A stretch of DNA of 64,000 nucleotides, taken from assembly GCA_043228905.1 (NCBI GenBank), contig JBHGNT010000012.1, positions 6,572,001 to 6,636,000 on the forward strand. The letters are read 5' to 3'. This document shows positions 47,901-58,239 of the stretch, one piece after another; positions within the stretch are counted from its first letter, which is position 1; every line of letters starts with the position of its first letter. Source of the stretch: Azolla caroliniana. Lineage: Eukaryota > Polypodiophyta. Under the pieces are notes generated by a model, which was not told where the DNA came from, ran no database searches, and was given only the letters and a program-made list of their open reading frames with translations. The position numbers were made by a program, and so were the translations under genes.

Positions 47901-49952
47901 TTGCCAAGGGCCATAAAGTCGACATGGACATAGAGCTATGGCACAAAAGAATCGGCCACATTAATCTCCTGAAGCTCAAAGGTATGCAGTCAAAAGGAGT
48001 CGTCATCAAACTCCCGACCTTTACTAAGAAGGAAATTACAAGTGTATGCGAAGCCTAACAGTTCGGCAAACAAAATCGTTAACCGGTCCAGAAAGAGAGG
48101 AACATGATCAAAGGGATCCTGGATGTAATACATTCAGATGTATGGGGATCAACCCAAACGGCAACACTCGGTGGTTGTTGGTACTATGTGACATTCATCG
48201 ACGACTTCTCTAGGCACACCTGGATCTACCCTATGCGACAAAAAAGCGAAGTGTTCAGACACTTCCAAAAATTTAAAAATGAGGTCGAAAAAGTCACAAA
48301 TCGGCACGTCCGATGCCTTCAATTTGATGGGGGTAAAGAGTACTTCTCAGTTGAATTCACAGCTTATCTCCGAAAGGAAGGAATTCAACGAGAATTCTCA
48401 TGCCGACACACACCTTAGCAGAACGGAGTAGCCGCACGAAAGAACCGGCATATACTCCAAGTGACACGAGCAATGATGAATGAGAAAAAATTGTTGAAAT
48501 CATATTGGGCTGAAGCGGCGAACACGGCCGTCTATCTAATGAGTTAGTGCACAACATCCGGAGTGCACGATGTCATCCCCCACGAGAAGTTCTATGGAAA
48601 GAAGCCGAACCTATCCCACAGTAAGATATTCAGCTCGGTCGCGTTTGTACATATTCCCGACGAGAAGCGGCAAAAGTTTGATCCTAAGTCGGAGAAATGC
48701 ATCCTCGTGGGGTACTCGCGTGAACAGAATGGGTATAAATGTTTCAACCCTGCTACCAAGAAGGTACGAGTTAGTAGGGATGTCGTATTCGACAAATCGG
48801 CATCCTAGTACACAGTCAGCCCAGCTCCACCCAATCCAATCAAAACCAATTTCGATATAGACTTGGAGGAGGATCGACTAAGGCTCCCGTCAAAGGAGAG
48901 TCCAATCTCAACTAGATTGAGCGGACCTCAAGAGCCTCCGAGCGACCAAAGCACATCGCGACGGAGTCCAAAGATGGACAAAGGAAAGGCCAAAATGCCT
49001 GAGTACGAAGATTGAGATAGAAACGAATCGAATCACTCACCAAGAAGTGAGTACAGTGGATTGGATGTTCCTAACATTAGGACACTAGGAGCTGAGAAAG
49101 TGTTCACGAAGACAAGTGAACCACCCGAGAAAAGAACATAGTTAGCCGATTCGGCTACAAAGACTACATGGCATACCACTATGCCTTTATGATGAAGGTG
49201 GCAACAATTCGGGAACCGGAAAGCTTTTCCGAAGCCGTTAAGAACCGCGATGGGTTGAAGCGATGAATGAGGAGATGCAAGCACTCTCCAAAAACGAGAC
49301 ATGGGATCTCGTCCCCTCCTCACCTCACCAAAAGGCAATCGATGTTGGTGGATATTCAAGGTGAAGCACAATGCCAACATCACCGTCAATCGGTATAAGG
49401 TCCGGCTTGTGGCAAAACGGTATGAGCAGACACACAGGGTCGATTATGAAGAGACCTTTGCCCCAGTGGCAAAGATGACAACAATTCGAACCGTGATCAT
49501 GCTTGCGGCAGCCAAATGGTGGCACCTCCACCAAATGGACGTGAAGAACACCTTTCTCCAAGGCGAGTTCGAAGAGGTGTACATGGTACAACCACCCGGA
49601 TTGAAGTCGAGCATGCATCCGACTGTTGTCTGCCGACTCAAAAAACCTCTCTACGATCTCAAGCAAGCATCTAGAGCATGGCATTCGAAGATAACTCACT
49701 ATCTTCACCAAATCGGCTTCAAAATGTCCAAGTCCGGTAATTCATTGTTTCACTCCAGAGTAGGGATCGGCAACGGCTCGGCTCAAGCCTAAACCGTTTG
49801 GCTTAGCCGGCTTAACGACTTAGCGGCTCGGCTCGGTTTAGGCTTGAACTTGCCTTAATGGTTTGAGCTCGGCTCACCTTGGCTTGAGCCTCGCCAAACC
49901 GGCTCAAGCCAGCTAAGCCGTTTAAGCCGTTTATAAACTTTAGAGAGAGGGG

Positions 49953-49985
<33 letters not shown>

Positions 49986-50042
49986 TGAGGGAGACTAAAC
50001 AGACGATGGGAGAGAGAGTGAGGGAGGGAGAACTACACAGAC

Positions 50043-50078
<36 letters not shown>

Positions 50079-53000
50079 TACATAGAGGGGAGAGAGAGAG
50101 AGAGAGAGACTTTTTCTTTTCCATAACAACATTCGCATCGAGCGTGTCAATATTTCAAGAGCTTTCTTTGACCATGGGAGCAAAGGAAGATAATAAGATA
50201 CCATAGAGACCATAATCGATTGAACCACCTTAAGCCGTACATGAAAAGGCCAAATTTGAGACCTCCAATACATAAACTTATCCTCCAACCTTTTGGACAC
50301 CCACTCAATAAGTTTCACATGAGAAACTTCCACCCCAATTGGATATCCAACGTGACGAAAAATCATGCCACGATGTACTATCCTTCTTGACCACCCCAAC
50401 CCCAACACATCTTGTTCTATACATGAAATGAGGGCGGATTTATGTATATTAATTCTCAACCCTGAAGCATTTGAAAACAATTCCCATACATCTCTTGTCT
50501 TACTAATATTTTCCCGATTAGGTGCCAAAAACATAATATGGTCATCTGCTAGAGCTTGAACAATACATGGCTTCCCTGATGGCAACCTTAGTCCAAGCAA
50601 TTCTTCCTCCATAGCCATATTGTGTAACTTAACAAGAATAGGATGTGTCACAATAGTGAATAGGGAAAAGTGCCTTGTCGTGGTTGGCATGGGATCATGT
50701 TTGTACTCCGAAGCGTCTTGGCGGGGCATCAATATTAAATCTATATGAGCATATGGTGGCTCGCCGATTTACTTTCATTCGATTTATGCTTGAAGGTGTA
50801 CAACCTTGGACAGAAATGGTGGCATACTTTATAGAGAAGAACGGAATAAAGCTTGGAAACATGAAGGTTGAAGCAAATTGGTGGAATGTAATTAATTCTG
50901 ATAGGGATGTCAAATGTGCAGGGTCTATGATAGTTGATCATTTGTTGACATCATGGCAAAGTATGTTAGATTTTGTGGAATGGCATCCCCCACAAAAAAG
51001 GGGATGTGCCAATTCATTACAAATGGAGGTTTTGGCGACATCAAGGTTGTTGAAGTGGGAAGGTAAGCAAAATTTTAACCTTCAATTTAATCGGATGGCT
51101 AGATTGGGTTTGGTAACAATTAAGGATGCTATGTTGGTGTCACAAAGAAGATTAATGGCTTTTCGAACAATCAGATCAACATTTCGTATTCCAAAAGGTT
51201 ATACCTTTATTTGGGATAAGTTGCAACAAATACTATCTTCGTATGAGCCAATTCCTTATTTAGATGGGCGATCTCAAGAGCTTGATTGGAGGTTTGTTGG
51301 AAATAAGAGATTGACTATGATCTCAACAAATGTTGCTTATCACACATTGATTAACAAACATAAGTGGTTGGAAGAAAGGGTTATAAAGATATGGGGGTTT
51401 CATAAGCCCATTACTTGGTGGCTTCATGTGATCAAGGCAGGTTGGTGTTCTTGATTAATGCTACGAGCCAAGGTATTTGTTTGGAGAGTTATGATTGGAG
51501 CTTTACCATTGGGGGATGCATTAAAAAAAAGAAACATTACTAAAGGATTGTGTTTCTTTTGTTTGGTAGAATTGGAACATAGTAGGCATCGATTTATTTC
51601 CTGCTTGATGGCAAGGATGGTTTGAAGGTGTATCAGTTTAGTGTGGATGTCTCTAACCGGAGTACGTCTATCTTCCTTCAATTGGGTTTTTGCACATATG
51701 GAGAACAATGAACCAATGCCACATTCTTAAATTATTTTTGAGTTCTTGAGGTATTGGGGGCTATGGTTCAATTGGAATATGCGGAATGCCTTCATTTTTT
51801 ATTCGCAAGTGAGGGTGAGAAAATATGTTCTAAAGTTAAAAGGACTTCTTTTGTGGCAATTGACAGTGCTAGAGAAGTCACGAAATCTCAACCAGGAAGA
51901 GAGAGAACTCTGCAAGGTCACATATCATCATATTCGCCATTTGAATTGGTGTGTAGGGTGGCTTTGAGTTTGGTGTCGTAGTTTTCTTTAGATCCCTAGA
52001 TAGAAGGGGTTCTATAGTTTGTTGTAAGTTAGTCATGGTGGTGTTTTTTCTTTCGTAATGAAAGCTATTATTTACGAAAAAGAGAGAGAGAGAGAGAGAG
52101 AGACTACACAGAGGCGAGAGAGAGAGAGACTACACAGAGGGGAGAGAGAGAGAGAGAGACTACACAGAGGGGGGAGAGAGAGAGAGGGAGAGAATCGAGA
52201 CCACAGACATGAGAGAGAGAGTGGGAGGGAGAGCTTGTACAATGTATACTATATAGTATATAGTGGATCATCTGGATGACTTGGTCTCTAGAGGAGAGCA
52301 CTTAGTTGATATCAATCATATCAAAAAGCTTCTCTCATGATCTCCCAACGACATTATTTCCTCAATCTTCTTTACAAGTTTGGGATGACAGAGTGTAAGC
52401 GCGTCGATACTCCTCTCGATCGAAATCTAAAACTAGATGTTGAGTTTGGCACAGAAGAGTGTGAGCCGACTTTCTATCGTCAACTAGTTGGAAGCCTTAT
52501 TTATCTCACCATTACTCGGCCCAACCTTAGCTACCCGGTCAGCCTCCTTAGCCAATTTATGCAAACACCACAGAACAGTCACTTGGACTATGCTAAGCGA
52601 GTGTTACGTTATGTAAGTGGGATGACAAGCTTCGGCATCCTCTACAAATTGGCCACCAATTCGACTCAAAGGGTACACCAATGCCTATTGGGTTGGCTAC
52701 AAAGCCAACAAATGATCAACATCGAGATTCGCCTTCTCCCTCGGCACCGGAGCCATATTGTGGAGCAATAAGGAGCAGCTGACAATCGCACTATCGAGCA
52801 CAAAAGCCGAATGCAAGGGTGTGGCCGTCGCCGCATGTGAAGCCGTTTGGCTCAAAAGAATATTCAAGGATCTGGGCGTTCCCATCAAGGATCTGATTCT
52901 CCTGTATTAAGACAACATGAGCAGCATCCACTTGGCCCGCAACCCAATATTCCATGCTCGAACTAAGCACATTGAGGTGCATTATCATTTTATTCGAGAG

Positions 53001-55295
53001 CGTGTCCTAGCCAAAGATGTCAACCTGCAACACATCGGCACGAACCTGCAGACGGCTGACATCTTCACAAAGGCCCTGGGCGTAGACAAGTTGCAGCAGT
53101 TCACAATGAACCTAGGTCTCTCAATCACCGACCAACCGAGCTTGAGGAGGTATAAGGAACCGTCCGACACGACGTCAATCGGAGCAGAACCGTGAACAGT
53201 CACGTGAGTGAGCCGACCATCCGAAGCCGAAGTCGACCCGAAGACCAGTCTGAACCAACTATTCGGCGACCAGAAGTTGCGTTTGAAGGGGCGTGTTGAG
53301 AATCAAACTCAACTTCCCTAGTGTGGGAACACACCTTATGAACACCCAAGTGTGTGAACATCCCACCTCCTTTGTATCATAACTAATGTGTCATAGAAGT
53401 TAAGTCCTATGACACATATTTAGTAGGTAGTTAAGTCTCCACCTCTTTTGTAAGAGATGGTTGTAGTGAGAGAACATAAAGAGAAGGTGACTACATAAGC
53501 ACCTTCTCCTCCTCTTTGTAACTGTTGGCTCATTCTTGTTCTTGTTAATACAGTTTTCTGTTTTTCTATATAACACAGTGTTTTCTCTCTCTCTCTCTCT
53601 CGACTAAACAACACATACACGCACCTTTCGCTGCACAGAATCATATCGGATTCTTTACATTTCACATAGGGAATCATCATAGTATCATGCTTTTGGGTTA
53701 CACAAGGCCAATCCCAAATATGCTATAGAACATGTCATATTATGACAGCCTCCGACATGATTTTCAGGAACTTGTTCAAGTCTGCATTAACTTTCAAGAA
53801 CTCCAAAGGGGGATGGAACCACCATGAATGACATTAGGAATGAACTTTGCTTGTTACTTGATCACAGAACCAAACTCATGGAAGTTACATACGGCCAAAT
53901 TAGGAAACAGGCTTAGTTTCCCGTTTCAGCTTTTGCTTTTCATTTTATTTAACTATTTCAGACTTTTTCTTTTTCTTTTTGTTCTACTATCTTAAAATCC
54001 CCAACCTACATGGGGAAGAGAGTACTTTTAACAACTTTCGGTTCAGTGGGTCGGGTTGCTCCACACGGACATTACTATATCATAAGCATCATCTCCCTCT
54101 TCTTGATATATTCCATTTTTATCTTATATCCAACATGTGAATGGTGTTTCAAGTAATGGGCTGTAATTTTGATATCAAAGGTCATTTTGACCTTGGAGAC
54201 ACATTGATTCTGCGCTTCAATTCAACTCATTTCATTTCTCTCATGTTAGAGTTATAGTTGTCTCACCTTCGAGAAGAAGAACTGCTCCATAGAAAAGGTA
54301 CCGATACACGTCCCGATCTCCATTCTTCAGAAGTGAGACAAGAGATCCTACAGTCTCGAAAAGCAGACCTAAGCGTCCACTAAAGTGATGGGTCTTATCA
54401 AAGATATGGGTTAAATGAAACAATTTCCTCATTCTGTTTTACATAGTAATGGATGGAGCAATACCTGACTGCTGGTTCGGTGAAGAATGGAAAGACTTGG
54501 CCAAATATTGGAATAACGGCAAAAGCCTTTCCACGATAAAATACTCCTGGATAATTCTTCACAGTGTGGCAAAGAAGCTTGAGGATTGCGGTAAATTCCC
54601 TTTCTTTCACTGAAAGTAACCAAAAAAGGGTTGTGGAAAAGGGAGAACGAAGGAGAAGAAAAAAAATGAGAAGAATAATGGGTTTTATCTTCTACAGATG
54701 GAAACGAGAAAAGAAGGAAGAGAGATTTCCATCACAGTGGTTATTGAAAACGTAGAAGGAAGAAGAAACACTTTATCTTCCTCAGGATAAGCATGAGAAA
54801 GAAGAAAGAAGAAACGGTTCTGCCAGAGAAACATAAGGAAAAACAGAGAAGAAGGAAGAAATGCATTACTTTTCATCATCGGGGGAAGATGAAGAAAAGA
54901 GAGACGGAATGCATCACCTTTGAGAGAATGAGAAGTAAAAAGGAAAGACGACTGACTCTTTAACCAGAGATGGATGAAGAAAGAATAAATTAAATGTACC
55001 TTCCAACAGAGCAGAATCAACAAGAATCGAGAAGAAAGAAGAAAGTGTTCATGTTTCACACTTCATTGAAGAAGAAGAAGAAGAAGAAGAAGAAGAAATA
55101 GTGGAAAGAAGAGATAGAGTGGTTTTTCTAACCTTTGTTAGGGACGAAGTAGCTATGGAGCAGATTTGGGAGAACAGACCGGAATCGAGCTTCGACGGGG
55201 TCTTCTTCATCTTGCTGAGTGCTGCAGGAAGAATCGCCATTGTTGCTCGCGAGTCTCTCTCCTAAATCCTGCAGAAGGCCGAACAAGTCCGCCAT
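30415..55295 (-). CDS. ATR: ATR, PI3K-like protein kinase of the DNA-damage checkpoint (15 exons)
   Basis: Fifteen exons join in frame: 55295-55133, 54609-54465, 54379-54267, 41018-40681, 40574-40453, 40366-40222, 40053-39385, 39027-38955, 38886-38592, 38510-37332, 36409-32992, 32904-32347, 31899-31270, 30965-30771 and 30582-30415. They give 8211 nt, 2736 residues and a stop, close to Arabidopsis ATR (about 2700). ATR is a nuclear Ser/Thr kinase that responds to single-stranded DNA and stalled forks with ATRIP. N-terminal HEAT repeats, UME (about 1090-1190), FAT, kinase and FATC domains appear in order. Catalytic GLGDRHGENILFD (around 2572-2584) and HVDF (2591-2594) are intact. The protein ends MYIWWMPWF, the typical FATC end. 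Exon 9 needs the acceptor at 38887; a nearer CAG at 38918 would break the frame. Intron 3 is 13.2 kb. A CT/GAA-rich leader precedes the ATG. A full-length functional gene is likely. Confidence 0.95.
32992..41018 (-). CDS. ATR: ATR exons 4-11 (HEAT solenoid, UME, FAT)
   Basis: Exon 4 resumes with DLVYVASVCVPS after the 13-kb intron. Exons 5-8 are short and bridge to exon 10, which has ALQFYEAQIGSD and LPALLDELVQFLGD. Exon 11 is the largest (3418 nt). It carries LPGFLKTHFVGLLNS and DDDLIFELIDKHLVRVLRAA (UME/HEAT), then TPR-like FAT repeats such as WSMWGVQAAWRLGQW and WLQYAKLCRVAGHYETANR. No stop or frameshift interrupts the joined frame. Confidence 0.93.
40133..40188 (-). mobile_element. LINE tail inserted in ATR intron 6
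   Basis: The intron (40221-40054) is only 168 bp, yet about a third of it is AAGATATATTAACGTCTT with a GAAA/GTAA tail. This is the reverse complement of the 3' end of the CTTT-tailed LINE at 8.7, 9.0 and 14.5 kb. The motif ACCATATTTGGCC next to it is a diverged form of the adjoining LINE sequence. Confidence 0.75.
42090..42244 (-). repeat. Short tandem repeat in the LTR of the minus-strand copia
   Basis: Five to six imperfect units of about 25-30 bp read CCTAAGTGTGTTCACACATCA with variation. The array sits just inside the presumed 3' LTR, which starts TGTTGACATA at 42244 (minus sense) after the polypurine tract at about 42246-42254. Confidence 0.85.
42244..46085 (-). mobile_element. Ty1/copia element in ATR intron 3, minus strand, 5' end lost
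   Basis: Domains run in the normal order along the minus strand: gag tail (45885-45676), zinc knuckle CKYCKGIDHIIKNC (about 45660-45610), protease YFDSGATKH (about 45440), integrase (zinc part 44979-44797; core 44766-44467 with TFIDDSSRH, SDRGGEY and NGVAERKNR; C-terminal part 44433-44005), RT (43731-42693, including YVDDMLLTG) and RNase H (about 42690-42340). Several frames are shifted or stopped. A 3' LTR start is visible at 42244 but no 5' LTR. The 5' end abuts the next element near 46085. It is in gene sense in ATR. Confidence 0.9.
49761..49925 (+). mobile_element. End of a hAT-like inverted-repeat element inside the copia RT
   Basis: TAGGGATCGGCAACGGCTCG begins the interruption of the copia RT frame. 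It is followed by CGGCT/AAGCC repeats in both orientations, resembling the ends of the element at 16744-17268. The other end is not recognisable at the far side of the interruption. Confidence 0.5.
49926..52230. repeat. GA-rich minisatellite split by a LINE
   Basis: Blocks of (GA)n with ACTACACAGAGGGGAGAG occur at 49926-50110 and again at 52080-52230. The LINE sits between them, so the array was probably continuous before insertion. Confidence 0.8.
50110..52085 (+). mobile_element. LINE with inverted 5' part (twin-priming structure)
   Basis: The 3' part runs on the plus strand from about 50665. It reads SWLAWDHVCTPKRLGGASIL, continues through the post-RT region to WWLHVIKAGW, and ends in a 3' UTR near 52080 with GTAATGAAAGCTATTATTTAC and a short A run. 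The preceding part of the same protein is on the minus strand at about 50650-50115. It reads QALADDHIMFLAP (RT active-site region) to LKVVQSIMVSMVSYYLPLLP and MLLWKRK. The minus piece ends where the plus piece begins in protein order, so the 5' part has been flipped. The far RT N-terminus and ORF1 are absent (5' truncation). Confidence 0.85.
53294..53659 (+). repeat. 3' LTR of the plus-strand copia
   Basis: Starts TGTTGAGAATCAAACTC directly after the polypurine tract and ends ATTCTTTACA. These are the same start and end as the LTRs at 18.3 and 21.0 kb, although the middle differs. Contains a CT run at 53583-53602. Confidence 0.8.
54267..55295 (-). CDS. ATR: ATR exons 1-3 (N-terminal HEAT repeats)
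   Basis: Exon 1 starts at the ATG at 55295 (MADLFGLLQDLGERLAS) and includes DPVEARFRSVLPNLLHSYF, matching the start of plant ATR. Exon 2 reads AILKLLCHTVKNYPGVFY and FGQVFPFFTEPA. Exon 3 reads GLLFETVGSLVSLL. Phases are 1, 2 and 1. Two ORFs reading in other frames here (for example from 55240) are shadows. Intron 1 (523 bp) contains a GAA microsatellite. Confidence 0.92.
55060..55100. repeat. GAA trinucleotide microsatellite in ATR intron 1
   Basis: About 12 GAA units on the plus strand (TTC in gene sense), about 35 bp after the exon 1 donor. This pyrimidine-rich tract lies near the 5' splice site, not the acceptor. Confidence 0.9.
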
Positions 55296-55716
55296 GGCTG
55301 AGGAAGAAGCTCTGAGGCGAGAGAAGAAGGAAGAAGAAGAAAAAGAAGAAGAAGAAACGGAGCCTGTATCTCTTCCCGCGCTTTATACGAATGAGAAGAA
55401 ACGGGGTAGCCCCTTGGCCGTTTCGTCCGTTTCGACCAAAATTCCCAGAATACCCCTGCCGTTTCGGACAGCGTTTCACAAATCTCTTTCTTCTTCTTCT
55501 TTGCTCTATTTCTGAAATGAAAGGTGGAGAAACACAAAGAGTTCCGACAAAGAGAAAGAGAGAGAGAGAGAGAGAGAGAAGAAGAGGGTTTTTGGGGGCT
55601 CTCTCGAAGCGCCCAAAAAACGGATGTTTCCGGAAACGAAGGGGGGGGGGGGAGAAGAGAGGAGAGAAGACTTGTGGATTACCCCAAAAGAAAAAGGAAA
55701 ATGGTCGAAAACCATT

Positions 55717-56020
55717 ATCTCCTGAAAGCTTGGCCCCAACAAGAGCTTGACGGAAAGGGGTCCTAAGGAGCTAACACATGTCTCCTGAAAAAGCCCACCT
55801 CTCTCCTAACATGAGCTTCACGGAAATTATCCCGAAGAGCTAATTCATGTCTCCAGAAAAAGCCCACCTCTCCCCCAACATGAGCTTCACGGAAAGGATC
55901 CCAAGGAGCTAACGCATATTTCCGGAAAAAAACCCACTTCTCCCCCAACATGAGCTTGATGGAAAGGATCGTGAGGAGGTGAAATGATCCGAAACCGTGT
56001 CTCCTAAAAAAAGCCCACCA
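55717..56020. repeat. 69-bp tandem repeat upstream of ATR, four units
   Basis: Unit starts near 55717, 55781, 55850 and 55919. Each contains TCTCC(T/A)GAAAAAGCCCACCTC, ACATGAGCTTCACGGAAAGG and AAGGAGCTAA. A partial unit (TCTCCTAAAAAAAGCCCACC) follows at about 56000. The array begins about 420 bp upstream of the ATR start codon. Confidence 0.9.
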
Positions 56021-57405
56021 CAACATTTGTTTCTCGAGACAAGGAAGACAAGCGTGTAGGACACATGCAAGCAAGTGATTTGGAAATGATATCATCCAAA
56101 CGCCCATCAAGCCAAAACATGTTCCTAAGAGTAACAAAAGCTTTGTTTTCCTCCCGCAATATGGGTAGCATATCTATTTATTTAGTGTTATTTATGACCT
56201 TTCTTCCCTCACTAATAACTAATCTCTCATCTCCAATCTTACATTTTGTCCGATCCAATGAGTTTTTATAGGGCCTTAATTCATGTCCACCACAGACGAT
56301 TGCATGCACACATTCTTTTACCTATCATGATAACATATTTCTCATGTGCCCTCGTCGTTTTTTGTGTGCCAATGCCATGTTATCTATATAATCAAACAAA
56401 GTCTTTTACTTCATAGGCCTATTATTCCACTCAAGTTTATTTCGTTTATGAACTCATGTTTTTGTATGTGTGTCCAATGATCTTATACCACATCAAAGAC
56501 AAACAATCCAAAACCTCCAAAGCTATATCTCGCATTCCATGTAGAAGCCTTTCAAGCATTTGCATGCCAAAACTCAATGTCAACAACTACATTCTATGAT
56601 CTCAAAATGTTATTGTGAAAAAAAAGACACAACATCACATCATCAACTTGGATCTGCATCTGGGCACTCAGGCTAAACATAACCTTACTTCATTTTCAAC
56701 ACTAGAGGGTTCGAAAGCACGTGTTCAGTTCATAAAGCGATCACAAAATCAGATCATCAACACAAACCTCACAAAAAACGTTATTGCATTTTGCGACACT
56801 AATGATACCGTGTTCATGCCGTTGACAAACATGGATATTATCCATCGAATCCGATAGCCTAACTTGACATTTATTTATTTTTACTTGGTGGGGCGGATGG
56901 GATTCACGAGCATATATGTCCATGATCCATCGGGCATTGGTTGACGCAAGGCAGGCAGGGGACGCATGAAACCTCATTGGCGTGGGCAGGTGGGCGATCA
57001 ACGATCACTCCCGATGACAACAGGGAAGGAGGTCCGCAAGTTAAAGCAGAGTGTTTTGCAGTGCCGAGTCTGTGGTCACGTACCGATCGCCCTTGGCTTG
57101 ACTGGTGGGCCTGAGTCTGTGTTCAGGAAGGATGTCAGCGAGCGAAAAGCGAATGGGTTCTGCAGTGCCGAATCTATAGTCACGTGTCGACCGCCTGGCC
57201 TGACCGGGGCCGAGTGTGTGTTCTGGTGATCCATCCAGTGAACTCCCATTGGCCAAGGAAAGGATATGGTCTCTCTCTCTCTCTCTCTCTCTCTCACTCA
57301 CTCACTTCATAAGGTATGGTATGAACAAAATCGCCCAGAAAGGAGGATCAGGAAGAAAATATCTATCCATCTTTTCTCCTCTCTCTCCTTCGCCCCTGTG
57401 CAGCC
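56021..57405. other. Divergent intergenic region between ATR and the plastid-protein gene
   Basis: No gene recognised. A GC-richer segment at 56880-57240 has two related stretches (57056-57090 and 57155-57190) sharing TGCAGTGCCGA-TCT and GTCACGT. A CT run lies at 57271-57296. Confidence 0.5.
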
Positions 57406-58239
57406 ATGGCTTCCATAGAAAGCTTCACAACCATAGTAGCTGCAACAGACAACAACAGCATGCAACCTCAGCTACAACAGAGGCGCCCTCTCTCAACCAT
57501 ATCTGCTTCATCTTCATCATTGTCTTTGTCTTCGTCGACTTCTTCTTCTTCTTCTTCGTCTTCTCGAGGTAGGCCATCTCTCTTCAAATCCTCCTTCCTT
57601 TCCTCGCTGAACACCTTGACCCAAGTCAGGAGTCATGGAAACAGTCCCAAGAGTAGTAGTTACAGTAGACATGGAAGGAAACCTTACCTGTTAAAGGCAT
57701 CAAGGAGTGCCTTAATAGGGGAGGAGCCAGAATGGAGTGAAGATGACTATGTAGTACTAGGATTGGCACATTGTTTTGAGCAAGAAGAGGGAGGGAAGAT
57801 CCAAGACCTATTCCTGATCGAGCCCGTGGGGGCAAGCTCCTTAGAATGTATGGATAATGGTGGGGCCACATCATACCTATATGTGACCGCGACCACATTG
57901 GGGAAGTCCCTCGCATATGACCTCTCGGTCTTGCCCCCCGAATTCTCGAAAGGCAAGTTTTGCGAGGATTTCGAGTTCCGGCTCAGGTGCACAGCCCGGA
58001 CATGGAAGCGGGATCACGCGATGAAGAACCTGATGCGGCTCGCCCCCTCCGATGGCTCCGTCCGCTCCGATTTCAACTTCTCTCTTGTCGACAAACGTAT
58101 CGTCAACAAGGTCTATGAAGTCACCGATGCCGATAACATCAAGCAAGACTTGAGCATCGATGTGTATGGGAGGAAGCAAGACGAGGCCGCGGCTTCGGAC
58201 GAATCTTCGGCTCAAGTCGCCAGTCTCTATAATGCGTAA
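57406..58239 (+). CDS. Conserved plant protein of unknown function, probably plastid-targeted
   Basis: Intronless ORF of 277 codons starting in good context (GCCATGGCTTCC). Residues 1-95 are rich in Ser, Thr, Arg and Lys, poor in acidic residues and include a long Ser run (about 35-52), as in chloroplast transit peptides. The mature part begins around residue 105 (EEPEWSEDDYVVLGLAHCFE). It contains FLIEPVGASSLECM, TSYLYVTATTLGKSL, CEDFEFRLRCTARTWKRDHA and VYEVTDADNIKQDLSIDVYG. The pattern looks like a soluble, conserved family. I think it occurs across green plants but cannot name a function. No membrane segment or catalytic motif is visible. Third-position GC is higher than in the surrounding DNA, as expected for an expressed gene. 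Confidence 0.85.
   Translation: MASIESFTTIVAATDNNSMQPQLQQRRPLSTISASSSSLSLSSSTSSSSSSSSRGRPSLFKSSFLSSLNTLTQVRSHGNSPKSSSYSRHGRKPYLLKASRSALIGEEPEWSEDDYVVLGLAHCFEQEEGGKIQDLFLIEPVGASSLECMDNGGATSYLYVTATTLGKSLAYDLSVLPPEFSKGKFCEDFEFRLRCTARTWKRDHAMKNLMRLAPSDGSVRSDFNFSLVDKRIVNKVYEVTDADNIKQDLSIDVYGRKQDEAAASDESSAQVASLYNA

Larger units (their letters stand above)
46085..53659 (+). mobile_element. Ty1/copia element in ATR intron 3, plus strand, split by other insertions
   Basis: It belongs to the same family as the short element at 18.3-21.3 kb. Plus-strand order: leader (46.1-46.5 kb), gag (46600-47390, with RENPPSFFDLQSMLLVEENH), protease (FVDSGASNHMTS at about 47545), pre-integrase (LWHKRIGHINLLKLKGM), integrase core (48104-48418, FIDDFSRHTWIYP), integrase end (48563-48808) and RT to about 49755. 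RT resumes at about 52265, then RNase H to 53195, the polypurine tract GAAGGGGCG and the 3' LTR. Integrase has an Ala where the catalytic Glu belongs (GVAARKNR) and a stop just before. The RT active-site stretch reads HLDDL. No 5' LTR is seen. The element is antisense to ATR. Confidence 0.88.

Noticed and set aside
55049-55240. ORF starting MAILPAALSKMKK as ATR exon 1
   Set aside because: A different frame starting at 55295 gives MADLFGLLQDLG and RFRSVLPNLLHSYF, matching plant ATR and joining exon 2 in phase.
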